Shown here: one piece after another, positions 50,801-59,758 of the stretch | Numbering within the stretch: the stretch's first letter is position 1 | Layout of the letters: each line of letters begins with the position of its first letter | Assembly: GCA_041739875.1 (NCBI GenBank) | Contig: JBGSNA010000367.1 | Span: 1 to 64,000, forward strand | Reading direction: 5' to 3' | Origin: JBBSJZ01 sp041739875 | Lineage (GTDB): Bacteria; Planctomycetota; Planctomycetia; Pirellulales; Pirellulaceae | Length of the DNA: 64,000 nt | The notes under the pieces: generated by a model | What the model was told of the DNA's origin: nothing | Databases searched by the model: none | What the model saw: the letters and a program-made list of their open reading frames with translations, nothing else | Position numbers and translations under genes: made by a program

Positions 50801-53347
50801 ACTGATCTCTGCTGGCGGACGCTCGCAGAAATCATAGTCCACAGCGACTTCTGCGCTGGCAAGTTGAATCGTTCCGATACGATTCGGCCCTGAAGTCACT
50901 CCACCAGCAGAACCAACCGTCGCACCGCCCTCAAAGAAGCCTTCTGGTTGAGTCTCTACGACGGTGTACTCACCAGGCGCCAAGTTGTCGAACTTGTAGC
51001 GTCCATCATTGTCAGTTGTCGTCGTAGCGACTAACTTGCCGGACTTGTCAAAGATCTCAATCTTGACTCCAGCAAGTGGTTGCTCATTCGCATCCATGAT
51101 ACAGTCGTCGTCGAGATCAACGTGAACTCGCCCAGAGAGCGAGGCACTAAGCAGCTCACCAAAGTTGTACTCAACACCGACGTCGCCCTGCTTCACCTGT
51201 ATCGCAACGATCGAATCACCACCACTGCCCAACTGGCCTACGCGAGTTCCGCGAATGGTTCCTGGAGTATCAATGCCATCGATAAATCCAGTCGGTTGAG
51301 TCTCATGAATCGTGTACTCGCCTGGCAACACGTTGTCGAATTCGTAATAGCCATTGATTGACGTAGTCGTCGCAACGACCTTGCCGCTCGCGTCAACGAG
51401 AACAAGGGTGGCCCCGGGGATTCCCTCTTCGTCACTTCCGCGAACGCCATCGTTACTTGCATCGTGGTAAACATAGCCACTGATTCGAGCCGGCGAGGCT
51501 TCACAGAAATTGTATTCTGTTCCAATTGAACCGGCGCTCAACTCGATACTCTGAATAAAACCACCATCAATCGACTGTCCTACAACCACATTGCGAATTC
51601 GACCTGGGCTCGAATCACCATCCAACAACCCGCTCGGCGTGAACTCGCGAATCTGATAAGTGCCTTTTGGCAATGCATCAAAGAAATAAGCGCCCGTACC
51701 GTCTGTCACCGTCTCGGCAACAAACTGCCCAGCCTCGGACTCCAACACCACACGGACGCCTGGCAATGGCGTGTTGCCTGGGGCATGGTGATTGCCGTCG
51801 CAGTCCTCGCCAGGAGCCAAAAGATAAACAAAGCCAGCCAATGAACTGAGCGGAAGCTCGCCAAAATCATAATGGATACCGTTGGCACCACCCGCAAGCA
51901 CGATCTGCCGAATCGCATCACCAGGTTCATCCGCCACGCCAATGCGTTTACCGTCGACCGTACCCGCTTGATCGCGACCATCCTCGAGATCCGCGGGCTG
52001 GTCAAGCTCGTACAACTCATAGCGCCCCGGCGCTAAGCCTGTAAACTGATACGCGCCATTGGCATCCGTCGTTGCCACAATTGCAACGTTCGACATTTGG
52101 GGAGCTATGGTCTCTACGGGAACAAGTTGAACCCGAATACCGGACAACCCCACTTCACCCGCATCGCGAATCGCATTGTCGTTGTCGTCGCGATAAACGT
52201 GCCCGGAAATGGACGCCGGTAGTGCCTCTGCGAAGTCATAATTAATCGCCGATGTATCACCAAACAGGATTTCAATATCCGTTAGCACATCCAATGACTC
52301 TGCGCGTCCTGTCGAGTTTGACCCCACGGTTCCGGGTACTGCGGCAACGCTCAAGAACCCTGTGGGCTGTGTTTCAACCACGCGATAAACACCAGGCGTC
52401 AATCCAAGCGATTTTGGAAATTGATAGAGTCCAGTCGCGTCAGTCGTTGTTTGAAACCCAGTACTGACGTAACGCCCGCTTGCGTCGCGACGTTGCAGCG
52501 AAATCGCAACTCCAGCCAGCAAAGCTTCGTTCACTTCGCGAACTCGGTTCAAGTTATTGTCAACCCAAACGTGACCAGAAATTTCCACCGGCTTGGGAAC
52601 TTGGACTGTACTACTGACTGCAGCCGCCGATCGGTTGGGTCGACTGTCGGGATCCCCGCTCTTGTCAGGCGGTAAATTCAATCCAAACTCAGTGGACGGA
52701 GTCCCATAGTCGTTGAGGAAGATCGAATCTACATCGGCCAACTCGTAATGAGGCGCGCTGAAGGTCGCTTCGAGAATCGAGTCCTGGAACTCCTGTCCGG
52801 AGGCAATCACATCGAGCCGGCTGTTGAAGATGTTTAAGTCGCTGGAAAGCCTCAGCACTTCATCGACATCCATGGTGAACTCGAGTCGGTCACCCGCACG
52901 AAAGTTAGTGAACGTCAGAACGAGTTCTTGACCACCATCAGTAACTTGCGAAGTAACGTTCGCTTGACGCCCATCGGCTGTCTCAATGCGAGCGACCTGA
53001 AACGGGTGCGCTTCGTCCTTGCCACGACCACCAGCTGCCGTGTCGAAGATCAAGTCGCCTACACCCAGGCCATCTCGATCTTTGTCCGTGATGATACGAA
53101 GCTCTTTCAGTTCAGTCTCTGGGGCACCACCGGTGAACGAAAGAATGAACCGATCGCCCGCCGAGTCCCCACCGCTGTCTTGGTCCGTGCTGAGATAGTC
53201 AGTTTCAAGATAGACGACCCCAATATGAATGGGATCAGCAGCCATCATCTGGCGCGATTCCAATCGCTCAGGTGCGTGCGCACGACGCTTTAGAATGTCC
53301 GTGACGCGTCGTTTCTTATCGTTTGAACGGTTCGATTTCCAAATCAC
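47861..53347 (-). CDS. Giant SdrD-B repeat protein with C-terminal FG-GAP/VCBS-like repeats and LEPR-XLL-like N-terminus
   Basis: 1828 residues from the GTG at 53347, chosen because GGGAGG (53357-53362) lies nine bases before it; the frame is open 11 more codons to a TTG at 53380. A basic leader precedes HAPERLESRQMMAAD (LEPR-XLL-like). A beta-rich N-terminal domain (about 35-250), then ten SdrD/Cna-B-like repeats of 100-115 residues, each beginning S-x-S/A-G-x-V-y/f-x-D and containing an Asp/Glu-rich calcium-type loop (DLDADCERDEDE). The last 350 residues hold five FG-GAP-like units of the form GDWDGDGKDD, expected to bind Ca2+. It should be an extracellular adhesin or matrix protein. No sorting motif is visible. 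Confidence 0.85.
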   Translation of the reverse strand: MIWKSNRSNDKKRRVTDILKRRAHAPERLESRQMMAADPIHIGVVYLETDYLSTDQDSGGDSAGDRFILSFTGGAPETELKELRIITDKDRDGLGVGDLIFDTAAGGRGKDEAHPFQVARIETADGRQANVTSQVTDGGQELVLTFTNFRAGDRLEFTMDVDEVLRLSSDLNIFNSRLDVIASGQEFQDSILEATFSAPHYELADVDSIFLNDYGTPSTEFGLNLPPDKSGDPDSRPNRSAAAVSSTVQVPKPVEISGHVWVDNNLNRVREVNEALLAGVAISLQRRDASGRYVSTGFQTTTDATGLYQFPKSLGLTPGVYRVVETQPTGFLSVAAVPGTVGSNSTGRAESLDVLTDIEILFGDTSAINYDFAEALPASISGHVYRDDNDNAIRDAGEVGLSGIRVQLVPVETIAPQMSNVAIVATTDANGAYQFTGLAPGRYELYELDQPADLEDGRDQAGTVDGKRIGVADEPGDAIRQIVLAGGANGIHYDFGELPLSSLAGFVYLLAPGEDCDGNHHAPGNTPLPGVRVVLESEAGQFVAETVTDGTGAYFFDALPKGTYQIREFTPSGLLDGDSSPGRIRNVVVGQSIDGGFIQSIELSAGSIGTEYNFCEASPARISGYVYHDASNDGVRGSDEEGIPGATLVLVDASGKVVATTTSINGYYEFDNVLPGEYTIHETQPTGFIDGIDTPGTIRGTRVGQLGSGGDSIVAIQVKQGDVGVEYNFGELLSASLSGRVHVDLDDDCIMDANEQPLAGVKIEIFDKSGKLVATTTTDNDGRYKFDNLAPGEYTVVETQPEGFFEGGATVGSAGGVTSGPNRIGTIQLASAEVAVDYDFCERPPAEISGFVFSDRDGDCEFDMDEAPISGVLVELYDDAGKLVATANTDANGRYLFSNLMAGSYMVREIQPVGWIQGGQKAGSAGGDDSKQDVISRIPIAWGERLTQYNFCELEPSSISGVVYVDLDADCERDEDEPPLAGVVIQLRDASGRVIETTQTDASGRYTFGGLAPGDYQVFEQQPDGFYQGGQTVGSGGGRVLGDDLLGVAIPAGQNLVDYDFCELPPSSISGVVYVDANHDCIRDEGEAPLEGVVIQLRDTLGNVLRTTKTNSDGEYHFDELAPGEYIIFEEQPDGYFQGGQVVGSGGGRVLGDDLLTLQLQAGTNVINYDFCELPPSSISGRVWKEKDVNQKFDGGEVPLPGVLVELLNDARAVVSQTRTDSLGLYRFDGLAPGVYAVRETQPSGLFHGGQVVGSAGGDSTVDDLIVGITLVGGTQGVEYNFPEVPPATISGFVFQDGDAITLASAPDPARLREFKDGLLTEDDARIGGVTLELRNVLGQPFTADRTLPGTYPDGPIRVQTDENGFYEFTGLRPGTYHVYQVQPDDYFDGLDVAGSSGGVAVNVADRKDDANEIVIQTLAASELTDPRNDAILNISLAPGDQSVSNNFSEIIVDPLVLIPLVDQPKPVTPRVDTPIENFLNPIRLVSYASPLEFRRTMQADDEWAVSWHLSVINGGLPQSDATVDELVKFANAQQSREAWDSNNRSKGKWTLVDRRGKRLSKSEVMLLGDEDAIAMAGDFDGNGIDEAVLFVAGKWFVDFNGNGHWDEGDLWIRLGTELDRPVVGDWDGDGKDDIGIFGRQWQRDPQRIKDEPGLPDPANMRRRDVSREQLVGTESRGDDRKRLMRRGNEGVLRADAVDHVFSYGEQVDTPITGDWNGDGIDQIAVFRSGQWLLDADGDGRWTDKDTRAEYGELPGDEPIAGDFTGDGIDEIGVIRGDLWIIDTDGDRRLTGNDLRIEVPRESNKSQPVVGDWDGDGKDEPGYYNYGT

Positions 53348-53356
53348 GTTCGGGCA

Positions 53357-53362
53357 CCTCCC
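53357..53362 (-). promoter_or_regulatory. Shine-Dalgarno site setting the start of the giant SdrD gene
   Basis: On the minus strand this reads GGGAGG, a strong anti-16S match, nine bases before the GTG at 53345-53347. It supports that codon over the TTG at 53380. Confidence 0.6.
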
Positions 53363-53424
53363 TGTGCCTGGACGAATCAATTGTATCTAAGGCATGGTCA
53401 ACTATCGACTAGTTGGCTCACCCG

Positions 53425-54489
53425 TTACTTCTTATCGCCCGACCCAGCCTCAGTTTCTGCAATGCGTTCGCCGCCAGATTGGTTACCAACGATCCAACGA
53501 CGAATCGTCGCGTCAAACCCTCCGGAATAGAGAACCCCGCCTGACGCCACTAATGAAGATACCGATCCATCATGTCCTGTTAATGAACTGACGATACGTC
53601 CTTCGTCCGTGTTGACGATTCGAATCACATTGTCGCTACCGGCGACAGCCACGTGCTGGCTATCAATCACAGCCACTGAAAAACAACGTCCGCCCGGTAG
53701 TTCTACGCGGTGCCTTTCGACGAAGGCTATCGTATCAAAAACAATGACACATGCGTCTTCACCGACGCTCACGAGGTTATTCGAACCGTGACCGAAAACG
53801 ATGTCACGAATTCTACCTTCGTGAACGGCAACATCCTTCACAAGCTCGCCTGTCTCGGCGTTGAACAAATGCAACTCACCGCTGCGTCCTCCGACGGCGA
53901 GCAAACGACCGTCACCTCGAAACGCGAGCGCTCGCAGATCGTTGCAACCGCAAGCAAGCGTCGGAAGACTTGCACCGTCTTTGCCAATGATATAGATATC
54001 ACTTGCAAACCCAACTGCAGCCATCATCCGTCCGTCGGGAGAAAATCGAACACACGCTAAGGCGGGCGTGCCCTGCATCGTTTGTCCTCGCTCGAATGTT
54101 TCCCCGCGCTGCCAGACGATCAATTGTCCGTCATTGCCTGCGGAAACGAGACGGTCACCATCGCGGTCGAACGCGAGCGTTCGAATCATATCGCGGTGCC
54201 CGCGCAACTCCTCACGTAATGCCATCGATCCCATGTCGAGGATGCGGATAACATGATCGTTTCCTGCTACCGCAAGCAACTCCCCACGCGGGTCAGCGCT
54301 CATCGCCGTCACAATCACTCGTTCGATGCTATCGTCGACAGGCTCAAGCCGAACCGTTCTCCCCGATGTCCAGTTCGTCGCACTTGTCACACGCATGACC
54401 GGCGTCTCGGCCAGCACAGCCAGCGGACTGGCGGTTAGTGGTACGATCGCAAGCATCGTTAACACACTTCGACGACTGTGAAACATCAT
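53425..54489 (-). CDS. Secreted WD40-repeat protein
   Basis: 354 residues. Signal peptide MMFHSRRSVLTMLAIVPLTA with cleavage near AVLAETP. About seven WD40-type repeats follow, for example VIVTAMSADPRGELLAVAGN, MIRTLAFDRDGDRLVSAGND, LRALAFRGDGRLLAVGGRSG and the closing GHDGSVSSLVASGGVLYSGG. A beta-propeller interaction platform outside the cytoplasm is expected. It lies 77 bases upstream of the giant SdrD gene on the same strand and may be co-transcribed, so it may serve that protein. The C-terminus after the propeller is short and charged. Confidence 0.85.
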   Translation of the reverse strand: MMFHSRRSVLTMLAIVPLTASPLAVLAETPVMRVTSATNWTSGRTVRLEPVDDSIERVIVTAMSADPRGELLAVAGNDHVIRILDMGSMALREELRGHRDMIRTLAFDRDGDRLVSAGNDGQLIVWQRGETFERGQTMQGTPALACVRFSPDGRMMAAVGFASDIYIIGKDGASLPTLACGCNDLRALAFRGDGRLLAVGGRSGELHLFNAETGELVKDVAVHEGRIRDIVFGHGSNNLVSVGEDACVIVFDTIAFVERHRVELPGGRCFSVAVIDSQHVAVAGSDNVIRIVNTDEGRIVSSLTGHDGSVSSLVASGGVLYSGGFDATIRRWIVGNQSGGERIAETEAGSGDKK

Positions 54490-54794
54490 TTCGGCTCCCC
54501 CCAGAACAATGAACTTTGCGTCTGTGGAACTCGTTGTGCAACGACGCTAGCGTCAATGGAATCACATATATCCACAGTTTCTACGGCTGCACAAAAAAGA
54601 CGCTATCGGTAAAGATCGGCATTCGGCGTAACCGTCATGACCCGAACAACTAGATTCGCTGCATTCGGAAGACGCTTAATGGACTTGCGTCGATCTCCGC
54701 AAATTCGTTAACGCTTGATGGTGGTCACGGATCTGCAAATCACAACTCGTGTGACCCGATCCAATCCGCCCTCCAAACTTGAGCTGTCCGTGCT
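54490..54794. promoter_or_regulatory. 305-base region between the WD40 gene and the flagellar operon
   Basis: Holds the divergent promoters of the WD40/SdrD unit and the flagellar operon. A 14-base inverted repeat (TCGTTG-TG-CAACGA) lies at 54531-54544. It is overlapped by a weak sigma-54-like GG-N10-GC spacing starting at 54525, but only that spacing matches and it is about 255 bases from the flgF start. No convincing -10/-35 set was found. Confidence 0.35.
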
Positions 54795-55547
54795 ATGCCC
54801 TATGGCGTTTACCTTTCCGCAGCCGGTGCGAACGCTCAGGACCACCGGATGAAAACCCTTTCAAATAATCTTGCAAACGTTGACACCCCTGGTTTCAAGC
54901 CTCAGCAAACAATTCTTCAATCTCGTTTCGCAGAACTGATTGAACAAGGTCAAGTTCCTGCGGGGCTTGGTGGAGCCGATGACATTGGTGGCGGTGTCAC
55001 GATTCAAAAAGCCGCCACAGAATTCAGCAAAGGCGCCATGCGAGTCACCGGTCGTGAAACTGATTTCGCAATCCATGACGACGACAGTTTCTTTGTCGTT
55101 CAGCGAGGAGAGGAACAATTCCTCACTCGTGCAGGCGATTTCTTATTTGATTCGCAAGGAAGAATGGTGACGCAAGCGGGCGAACAAGTACTCGCTAGCG
55201 ACGGTCAACCGCTACAAATCGAACCCGGCGTTCCTTACGAAATTGCAACGGGCGGACGGATTCGCCAAAACGGAACTCAGTGGGATTTGATGCTGGCAAA
55301 ACCAAAGAGTTTCGGTGACTTGTCACATGCGGGAGCCAATATGTTCAAGCCTCTCGCCGAGTTTGATCTTGTCGCGCCCAAGGAACGCAAGGTAGTAGCT
55401 GGGTCTCTCGAACAATCCGCCGTCAGCCCCACCATGGCGATGATGGAATTGATCGAAACGTCGCGTGCCTATGAAGCAAACGTAAGATTGATCCAGCACC
55501 AAGATAGCGTCATGGGTTCGTTGATCAGTCGCGTACTCGGACAGTAA
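54795..55547 (+). CDS. flgF: Flagellar basal-body rod protein FlgF
   Basis: 250 residues. The N-terminus has the rod/hook signature LSAAGANAQDHRMKTLSNNLANVDTPGFK, and the C-terminus the matching SLEQSAVSPTMAMMELIETS and YEANVRLIQHQDSVMGSLI helices. Between them lies the beta-rich D1-type domain (FAIHDDDSFFVVQRGEEQFL). It forms the proximal rod of the flagellum. Order flgF-flgG-flgA-flgH-flgI-flgJ is that of a rod/ring operon. FlgF rather than FlgG because FlgG is the next gene and is more typical; the two are easily confused. Confidence 0.88.
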   Translation: MPYGVYLSAAGANAQDHRMKTLSNNLANVDTPGFKPQQTILQSRFAELIEQGQVPAGLGGADDIGGGVTIQKAATEFSKGAMRVTGRETDFAIHDDDSFFVVQRGEEQFLTRAGDFLFDSQGRMVTQAGEQVLASDGQPLQIEPGVPYEIATGGRIRQNGTQWDLMLAKPKSFGDLSHAGANMFKPLAEFDLVAPKERKVVAGSLEQSAVSPTMAMMELIETSRAYEANVRLIQHQDSVMGSLISRVLGQ

Positions 55548-55640
55548 TCAACCGTTAGTCGACTCGAAATATGGGTCTTCGCGATTCAGACCATCGTCTG
55601 GACCACGAGCACCTGAAACTACACCACAGGTACCTCGATC

Positions 55641-56447
55641 GTGAGCGTTCAAACACTCTATACCGCCGCCACTGGAATGCAGGCGATGGAAACCAAACTG
55701 GACGTGATCGCCAATAATCTGGCGAACATTAACACGACGGGTTTCAAGAAAGACCGCGCTAATTTCGAAGACCTGCTTTATCGCCACGAAGTCTATCCAG
55801 GCGTCCGCGACGCACAACAAACACCCACTGCGGTGGGAACACAAGTTGGTTTGGGTGTGCGGGTCACCAGCACACAAACCGATCAGCGACAAGGCACACT
55901 ACAACAAACAGGGCGTGACCTAGATATCGCGATCGAAGGCCGAGGTATGATTCGCGTTCTTGATCCGTCAAGCCAAACACCAATGTACACACGAGCTGGC
56001 AATCTCGACACCAACGCGAATGGCCAATTGGTGATCGGCAGTGCACAAACCGGTCGACTAATCGACCCGCCCATTCAAATACCCCAAGACGCAACCGCCA
56101 TTGTGATTAACGCCAACGGCGAAGTCATGGTCCGTCAACCTGGTTCACAGCAACTGAACGCTCAAGGCCAAATCCAACTCGCCCAATTCATCAACCCAGA
56201 CGGGTTGCTAAAAGTCGGCGAGAACATGTACCAAGAGACCGATGCTTCGGGCCCAGAGCAATTGAGCAATCCGGGAACCAATGGTGCTGGAATGTTGCGC
56301 CAAGGCAATCTCGAGGCTTCGAATGTCGAGCCTGTGCAAGAGCTGATTGACTTAATCACGACCCAACGTGCTTTCGAGCTCAACAGCCAAGCGGTCCAGG
56401 CTGGCGACCAAATCATGCAGACCATCTCCAATTTAAAGCGATTCTAA
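55641..56447 (+). CDS. flgG: Flagellar distal rod protein FlgG
   Basis: 268 residues with a GTG start (GTG AGC GTT CAA). N-terminal signature SVQTLYTAATGMQAMETKLD and VIANNLANINTTGFKKDRAN; FlgG-type RVTSTQTDQRQGTLQQTGRD; C-terminal NLEASNVEPVQELIDLITTQ and AFELNSQAVQAGDQIMQTIS. These match FlgG closely in length and order. It is the distal rod that carries the P and L rings. Confidence 0.94.
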   Translation: MSVQTLYTAATGMQAMETKLDVIANNLANINTTGFKKDRANFEDLLYRHEVYPGVRDAQQTPTAVGTQVGLGVRVTSTQTDQRQGTLQQTGRDLDIAIEGRGMIRVLDPSSQTPMYTRAGNLDTNANGQLVIGSAQTGRLIDPPIQIPQDATAIVINANGEVMVRQPGSQQLNAQGQIQLAQFINPDGLLKVGENMYQETDASGPEQLSNPGTNGAGMLRQGNLEASNVEPVQELIDLITTQRAFELNSQAVQAGDQIMQTISNLKRF

Positions 56448-56456
56448 ACGCAAGCT

Positions 56457-57821
56457 ATGCTCCGTAACTCGATTTCTTTGCTGTTGTTCTTGCTACTCCT
56501 TGAGCAAGCGCACGCCCAAAGTGCCGCACTGGTTCCTGTGCGTCGAGGCACTCCGACGGCGCAAACGCTCTCGCAATTGCTGGGCACAAACACTCCCAAC
56601 GATGTGATTCAAACAGTCGGCGATACCGGGCCAGTTGGTGCTGCACTTGTCGATACAGCGCCTATCGCAACTTCGGTCGCAAGCCTCACTTCTGGCATCC
56701 AATCCATTGACTCTCAAACTACTTGGGCGTTCCAGCTTCGCGAAGAGGTTGTGCTTTCGTCACCAATCGTTCGACTTGGCGATATCGCAGAACCTCTCAA
56801 CCCGAATCTCGCTGCCTGGCCGCGATTGAAGCGAGTTTCCGTTGGTCTGCTGCCAACCGATGGAACGCCAATGGTCATCCAACGCGATCGACTCTCGCAC
56901 GCGATTACCACCATTGAGGCGACACCACGCCAAATCGACTGGTATGGAAAATCGGAAACAACGGTCCACTACGATTCAAAGCTAGCGTCCCAGTTAATGC
57001 CGGAATCCAACGCGAGCGAGCGTGTAGTCTATCAAACCCCCATGACCCAACAGTCTCGCAAACAGGCAATTAACACTTCCCAAGAACAACCGACCGTGCA
57101 AACGGCCTTTGAAACAGAACTCGCCGACAAAACAGATCAAGCATCGCTGGATGAGCAGGTCGTGCTCGATCCGATCACGCGAGACCGCATTCGCTATTGG
57201 ATCGAACTCGCAATTCGCCGCGAACTTCGGGAACTTGGCGAAGAGTACGAGGTGACCGTCGATGATCGAGATTCCGTGATTGCACCATTCGCAGCAGCAA
57301 GCAGTCTCGCTAGTATCGAATTGGATGAAACAGCACACGAAGGACAAGTGAACTTGTCGGTCATTGGACGGCATCGCGATGGCCCAATCGTTGTCAAAAT
57401 CCCGCTCACCTTGAAGTCGCATCCGCGTGTCGTCATCGCCAACATGAATCTGCAACGAGGCGAACGAATCGGAATTAGTGACGTTCGACTCTCTCCGCTC
57501 CCAAAGAAGTTGTGGCGAGACGCCTATGCCACCTCCATTGACACCGTCATTGGACAAGAAGTTCGTGGAATCGTACGAGAAGGTGCACCGATCTCACTTA
57601 AAGAAATCGGACCCCAGACCTTAGTTCACCGCGGCGACTTAGTTGAACTCCGAGTGGTCGGTGGAGGCGTGACGATCACCACAAACGCGAAGTCGATCGA
57701 CGAAGGAGCGTTCGCTGAACTGATCGAAGTCGAGACGATCCAACCGCGACGCCGCGTGATTGCTAAAGTCGTTAGTTCCGGGCTCGTTGAAATCATAACC
57801 CAGTCGCCAGTGGTGAAATAA
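56457..57821 (+). CDS. flgA: Flagellar P-ring assembly protein FlgA (long form)
   Basis: 454 residues, about twice the common length of 220-240. Signal peptide MLRNSISLLLFLLLLEQAHA. The conserved FlgA/SAF part is at the C-terminus: VIANMNLQRGERIGISDVRL, VIGQEVRGIVREGAPISLKE and GDLVELRVVGGGVTITTNAK with VIAKVVSSGLVEI at the end. The first half has no recognised domain beyond an additional FlgA-like segment around 90-130 (VVLSSPIVRLGDIAEPLNPN). It is a periplasmic chaperone for FlgI. Its stop overlaps the flgH start. Confidence 0.88.
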   Translation: MLRNSISLLLFLLLLEQAHAQSAALVPVRRGTPTAQTLSQLLGTNTPNDVIQTVGDTGPVGAALVDTAPIATSVASLTSGIQSIDSQTTWAFQLREEVVLSSPIVRLGDIAEPLNPNLAAWPRLKRVSVGLLPTDGTPMVIQRDRLSHAITTIEATPRQIDWYGKSETTVHYDSKLASQLMPESNASERVVYQTPMTQQSRKQAINTSQEQPTVQTAFETELADKTDQASLDEQVVLDPITRDRIRYWIELAIRRELRELGEEYEVTVDDRDSVIAPFAAASSLASIELDETAHEGQVNLSVIGRHRDGPIVVKIPLTLKSHPRVVIANMNLQRGERIGISDVRLSPLPKKLWRDAYATSIDTVIGQEVRGIVREGAPISLKEIGPQTLVHRGDLVELRVVGGGVTITTNAKSIDEGAFAELIEVETIQPRRRVIAKVVSSGLVEIITQSPVVK

Positions 57822-58570
57822 TGAAGCGACTTATAGAAATCACAGTTACTGGCTTTGCGGTGATTCTTTCAATCATCGGATTCACCAATTCCGAGGCCCA
57901 AGAAACCTCCTTGCTGCATCAACCATACAATGGCCCTGGAATACAACAGTCACTCGGATACGCCAACCCCGGCGGTGTACCCTCGCAGTACTATCCAGGC
58001 AGTACCGAATCCGCTGTTGGACTGGCGTCGGCAAGTTGGACTTACCAACCGGCGCCTCCTCTGCGGACGTTCAACAAGAACGATATCATCACGATCCGTG
58101 TTGACGAGATTGGCCGCATGCTCGCCTTGGGCAATGCCCAGAAACGTCGCAACAGCCAATACTTAGCTGTGCTTTCAGACTGGCTACAACTTTCTGACTT
58201 TCAACTTGGACCTGCGGCACAGGAAGATGGCGACCCAACGGTCTCCTACCAAAGCAACGACACGTCCCGAAACCAATCAACCATTGAATCGAACGAAACG
58301 CTGACGTTCAATATTGCTGCGACGATCGTTGATATTCGCCCCAATGGCAACCTCGTACTCGAAGCGAGAAAGTCGATTCGAGCGAATGACAACATTTGGG
58401 AAACGTCACTTACAGGCACTTGCCGAGCTATCGACGTCGGTCCCGACAATGTGGTACTCAGCAAGGATGTGCTGAATTTGGAGATCCAAAAGGAAGACCA
58501 AGGCCAACTCCGCGATGGCTATCGACGTGGTTGGTTTACGCGATGGTTTGACCGACTTCAACCATTCTAA
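57821..58570 (+). CDS. flgH: Flagellar L-ring protein FlgH
   Basis: 249 residues. Signal peptide MKRLIEITVTGFAVILSIIG. FlgH landmarks: FNKNDIITIRVDEIGRMLA, the middle DWLQLSDFQLG region, and SNETLTFNIAATIVDIRPNG with LVLEARKSIRANDNIWETSL and RAIDVGPDNVVLSKDVLNLE. FlgH is normally a lipoprotein with a lipobox Cys; here the signal ends in SEAQETS and no Cys is present. It forms the outer-membrane ring. The start overlaps the flgA stop by one base (TAATG). Confidence 0.92.
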   Translation: MKRLIEITVTGFAVILSIIGFTNSEAQETSLLHQPYNGPGIQQSLGYANPGGVPSQYYPGSTESAVGLASASWTYQPAPPLRTFNKNDIITIRVDEIGRMLALGNAQKRRNSQYLAVLSDWLQLSDFQLGPAAQEDGDPTVSYQSNDTSRNQSTIESNETLTFNIAATIVDIRPNGNLVLEARKSIRANDNIWETSLTGTCRAIDVGPDNVVLSKDVLNLEIQKEDQGQLRDGYRRGWFTRWFDRLQPF

Positions 58571-58615
58571 ACCACGCAACAAAACGCGCCACCGACCACT
58601 CAACTCACGACTGCC

Positions 58616-59737
58616 ATGAACCATCCTACCCACTATCGCATCGATTGGTTTTGCGCCATTGCTTTCGCTTGCATTGCGTGGGTGGCGACGTTCCAGCAAG
58701 CACATGCGGCCGGGATGAAACTGGGCGATATTTGCAGACTCAAGGGCCAAGAAACGAATACGCTCCAGGGCCTTGGATTGGTCGTCGGGTTGCGAGGAAC
58801 AGGGGATACGGATGCGGCGCCCACGGCGCGAGCCCTCGCTCGAATGATGCAGCTAATGGGCGGTTCCATGTCACAAGAGGCAACAGGCCAATTGAATCTC
58901 AAAGACGTCTCGAATGCAAAAAACGTCGCCGCAGTTTTCGTGACGGCTCAAATACCCGCAGTTGGCGGCCAACAAGGCGACGTCTTGAATGTTACTGTGA
59001 ACGCGATCAGCGCCAAAAGTCTTGAGGGCGGCTACCTAATGCTGACGCCCATGGTCGGACCTCGAACCGACAATCCGACGGTGTACGCTATGGCGCAAGG
59101 CCAACTTGCGGTATCGGCTGATGGCACAGCCACAACAGCAACGATTAACGGTGGTGCAAAAATGGAGGCGACCGTCAATGCTTCATACGTCAAGGACGGA
59201 ATGATCACTCTCATTCTCGACCGCGATTTCGCTGACTTTAATACGACCAACCGCATCGAAGAAGAAATCAATAGCCTGTCGACATTGTTCTATGGTGACA
59301 ATACGAGTGTCGGTAACCCATCCGCCCAATCACGCCCACGAGCCAGAGCCATCGACCAACTCCACGTCGAAGTGATGATCCCAGAGCTCTATCTAAATAA
59401 CCCCATTCGCTTCATTGCTTCACTGCTCGATATTCCGATCCAGATGGCGAATCAATCCAATCGAGTCGTCATTAACGAACGTGATGGCGTTGTCGTGATC
59501 GGGAAAGACGTTGAAATTGCACCGGTGCTCATCACGCATCGCAATCTTCGCATCGAGGCTGGCGGCCGAGCAAGTTTAATACCATTGGTGGATGGAGCCG
59601 ATGAGCCAGGAAATGCGAAACTGAAAAGTCTTGCGGACACACTCAATGCACTCGATGTTCCCACGGAAGACTTCATTTCGATCATCAAGACGCTCAAGCG
59701 CAAAGGCGACCTCTACGGCGAAGTCGTCTTTCAATAA
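58616..59737 (+). CDS. flgI: Flagellar P-ring protein FlgI
   Basis: 373 residues, length usual. Signal peptide ending near QAHAAGM. FlgI motifs: GDICRLKGQETNTLQGLGLV, VGLRGTGDTDAAPTARAL, LKDVSNAKNVAAVFVTAQIP and GDVLNVTVNAISAKSLEGGY. The C-terminal end is LADTLNALDVPTEDFISIIK with LYGEVVFQ. It forms the ring in the peptidoglycan layer. With FlgH it shows a Gram-negative type flagellum in an organism that has an outer membrane and cell wall. Confidence 0.95.
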   Translation: MNHPTHYRIDWFCAIAFACIAWVATFQQAHAAGMKLGDICRLKGQETNTLQGLGLVVGLRGTGDTDAAPTARALARMMQLMGGSMSQEATGQLNLKDVSNAKNVAAVFVTAQIPAVGGQQGDVLNVTVNAISAKSLEGGYLMLTPMVGPRTDNPTVYAMAQGQLAVSADGTATTATINGGAKMEATVNASYVKDGMITLILDRDFADFNTTNRIEEEINSLSTLFYGDNTSVGNPSAQSRPRARAIDQLHVEVMIPELYLNNPIRFIASLLDIPIQMANQSNRVVINERDGVVVIGKDVEIAPVLITHRNLRIEAGGRASLIPLVDGADEPGNAKLKSLADTLNALDVPTEDFISIIKTLKRKGDLYGEVVFQ

Positions 59738-59758
59738 GTCCCCTCGAAGCACAAAACT

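Noticed and set aside
54524..54539. Sigma-54-like GG-N10-GC element before the flagellar operon
   Set aside because: Only the GG/GC spacing matches; the consensus bases around it do not, and it is about 255 bases from flgF.
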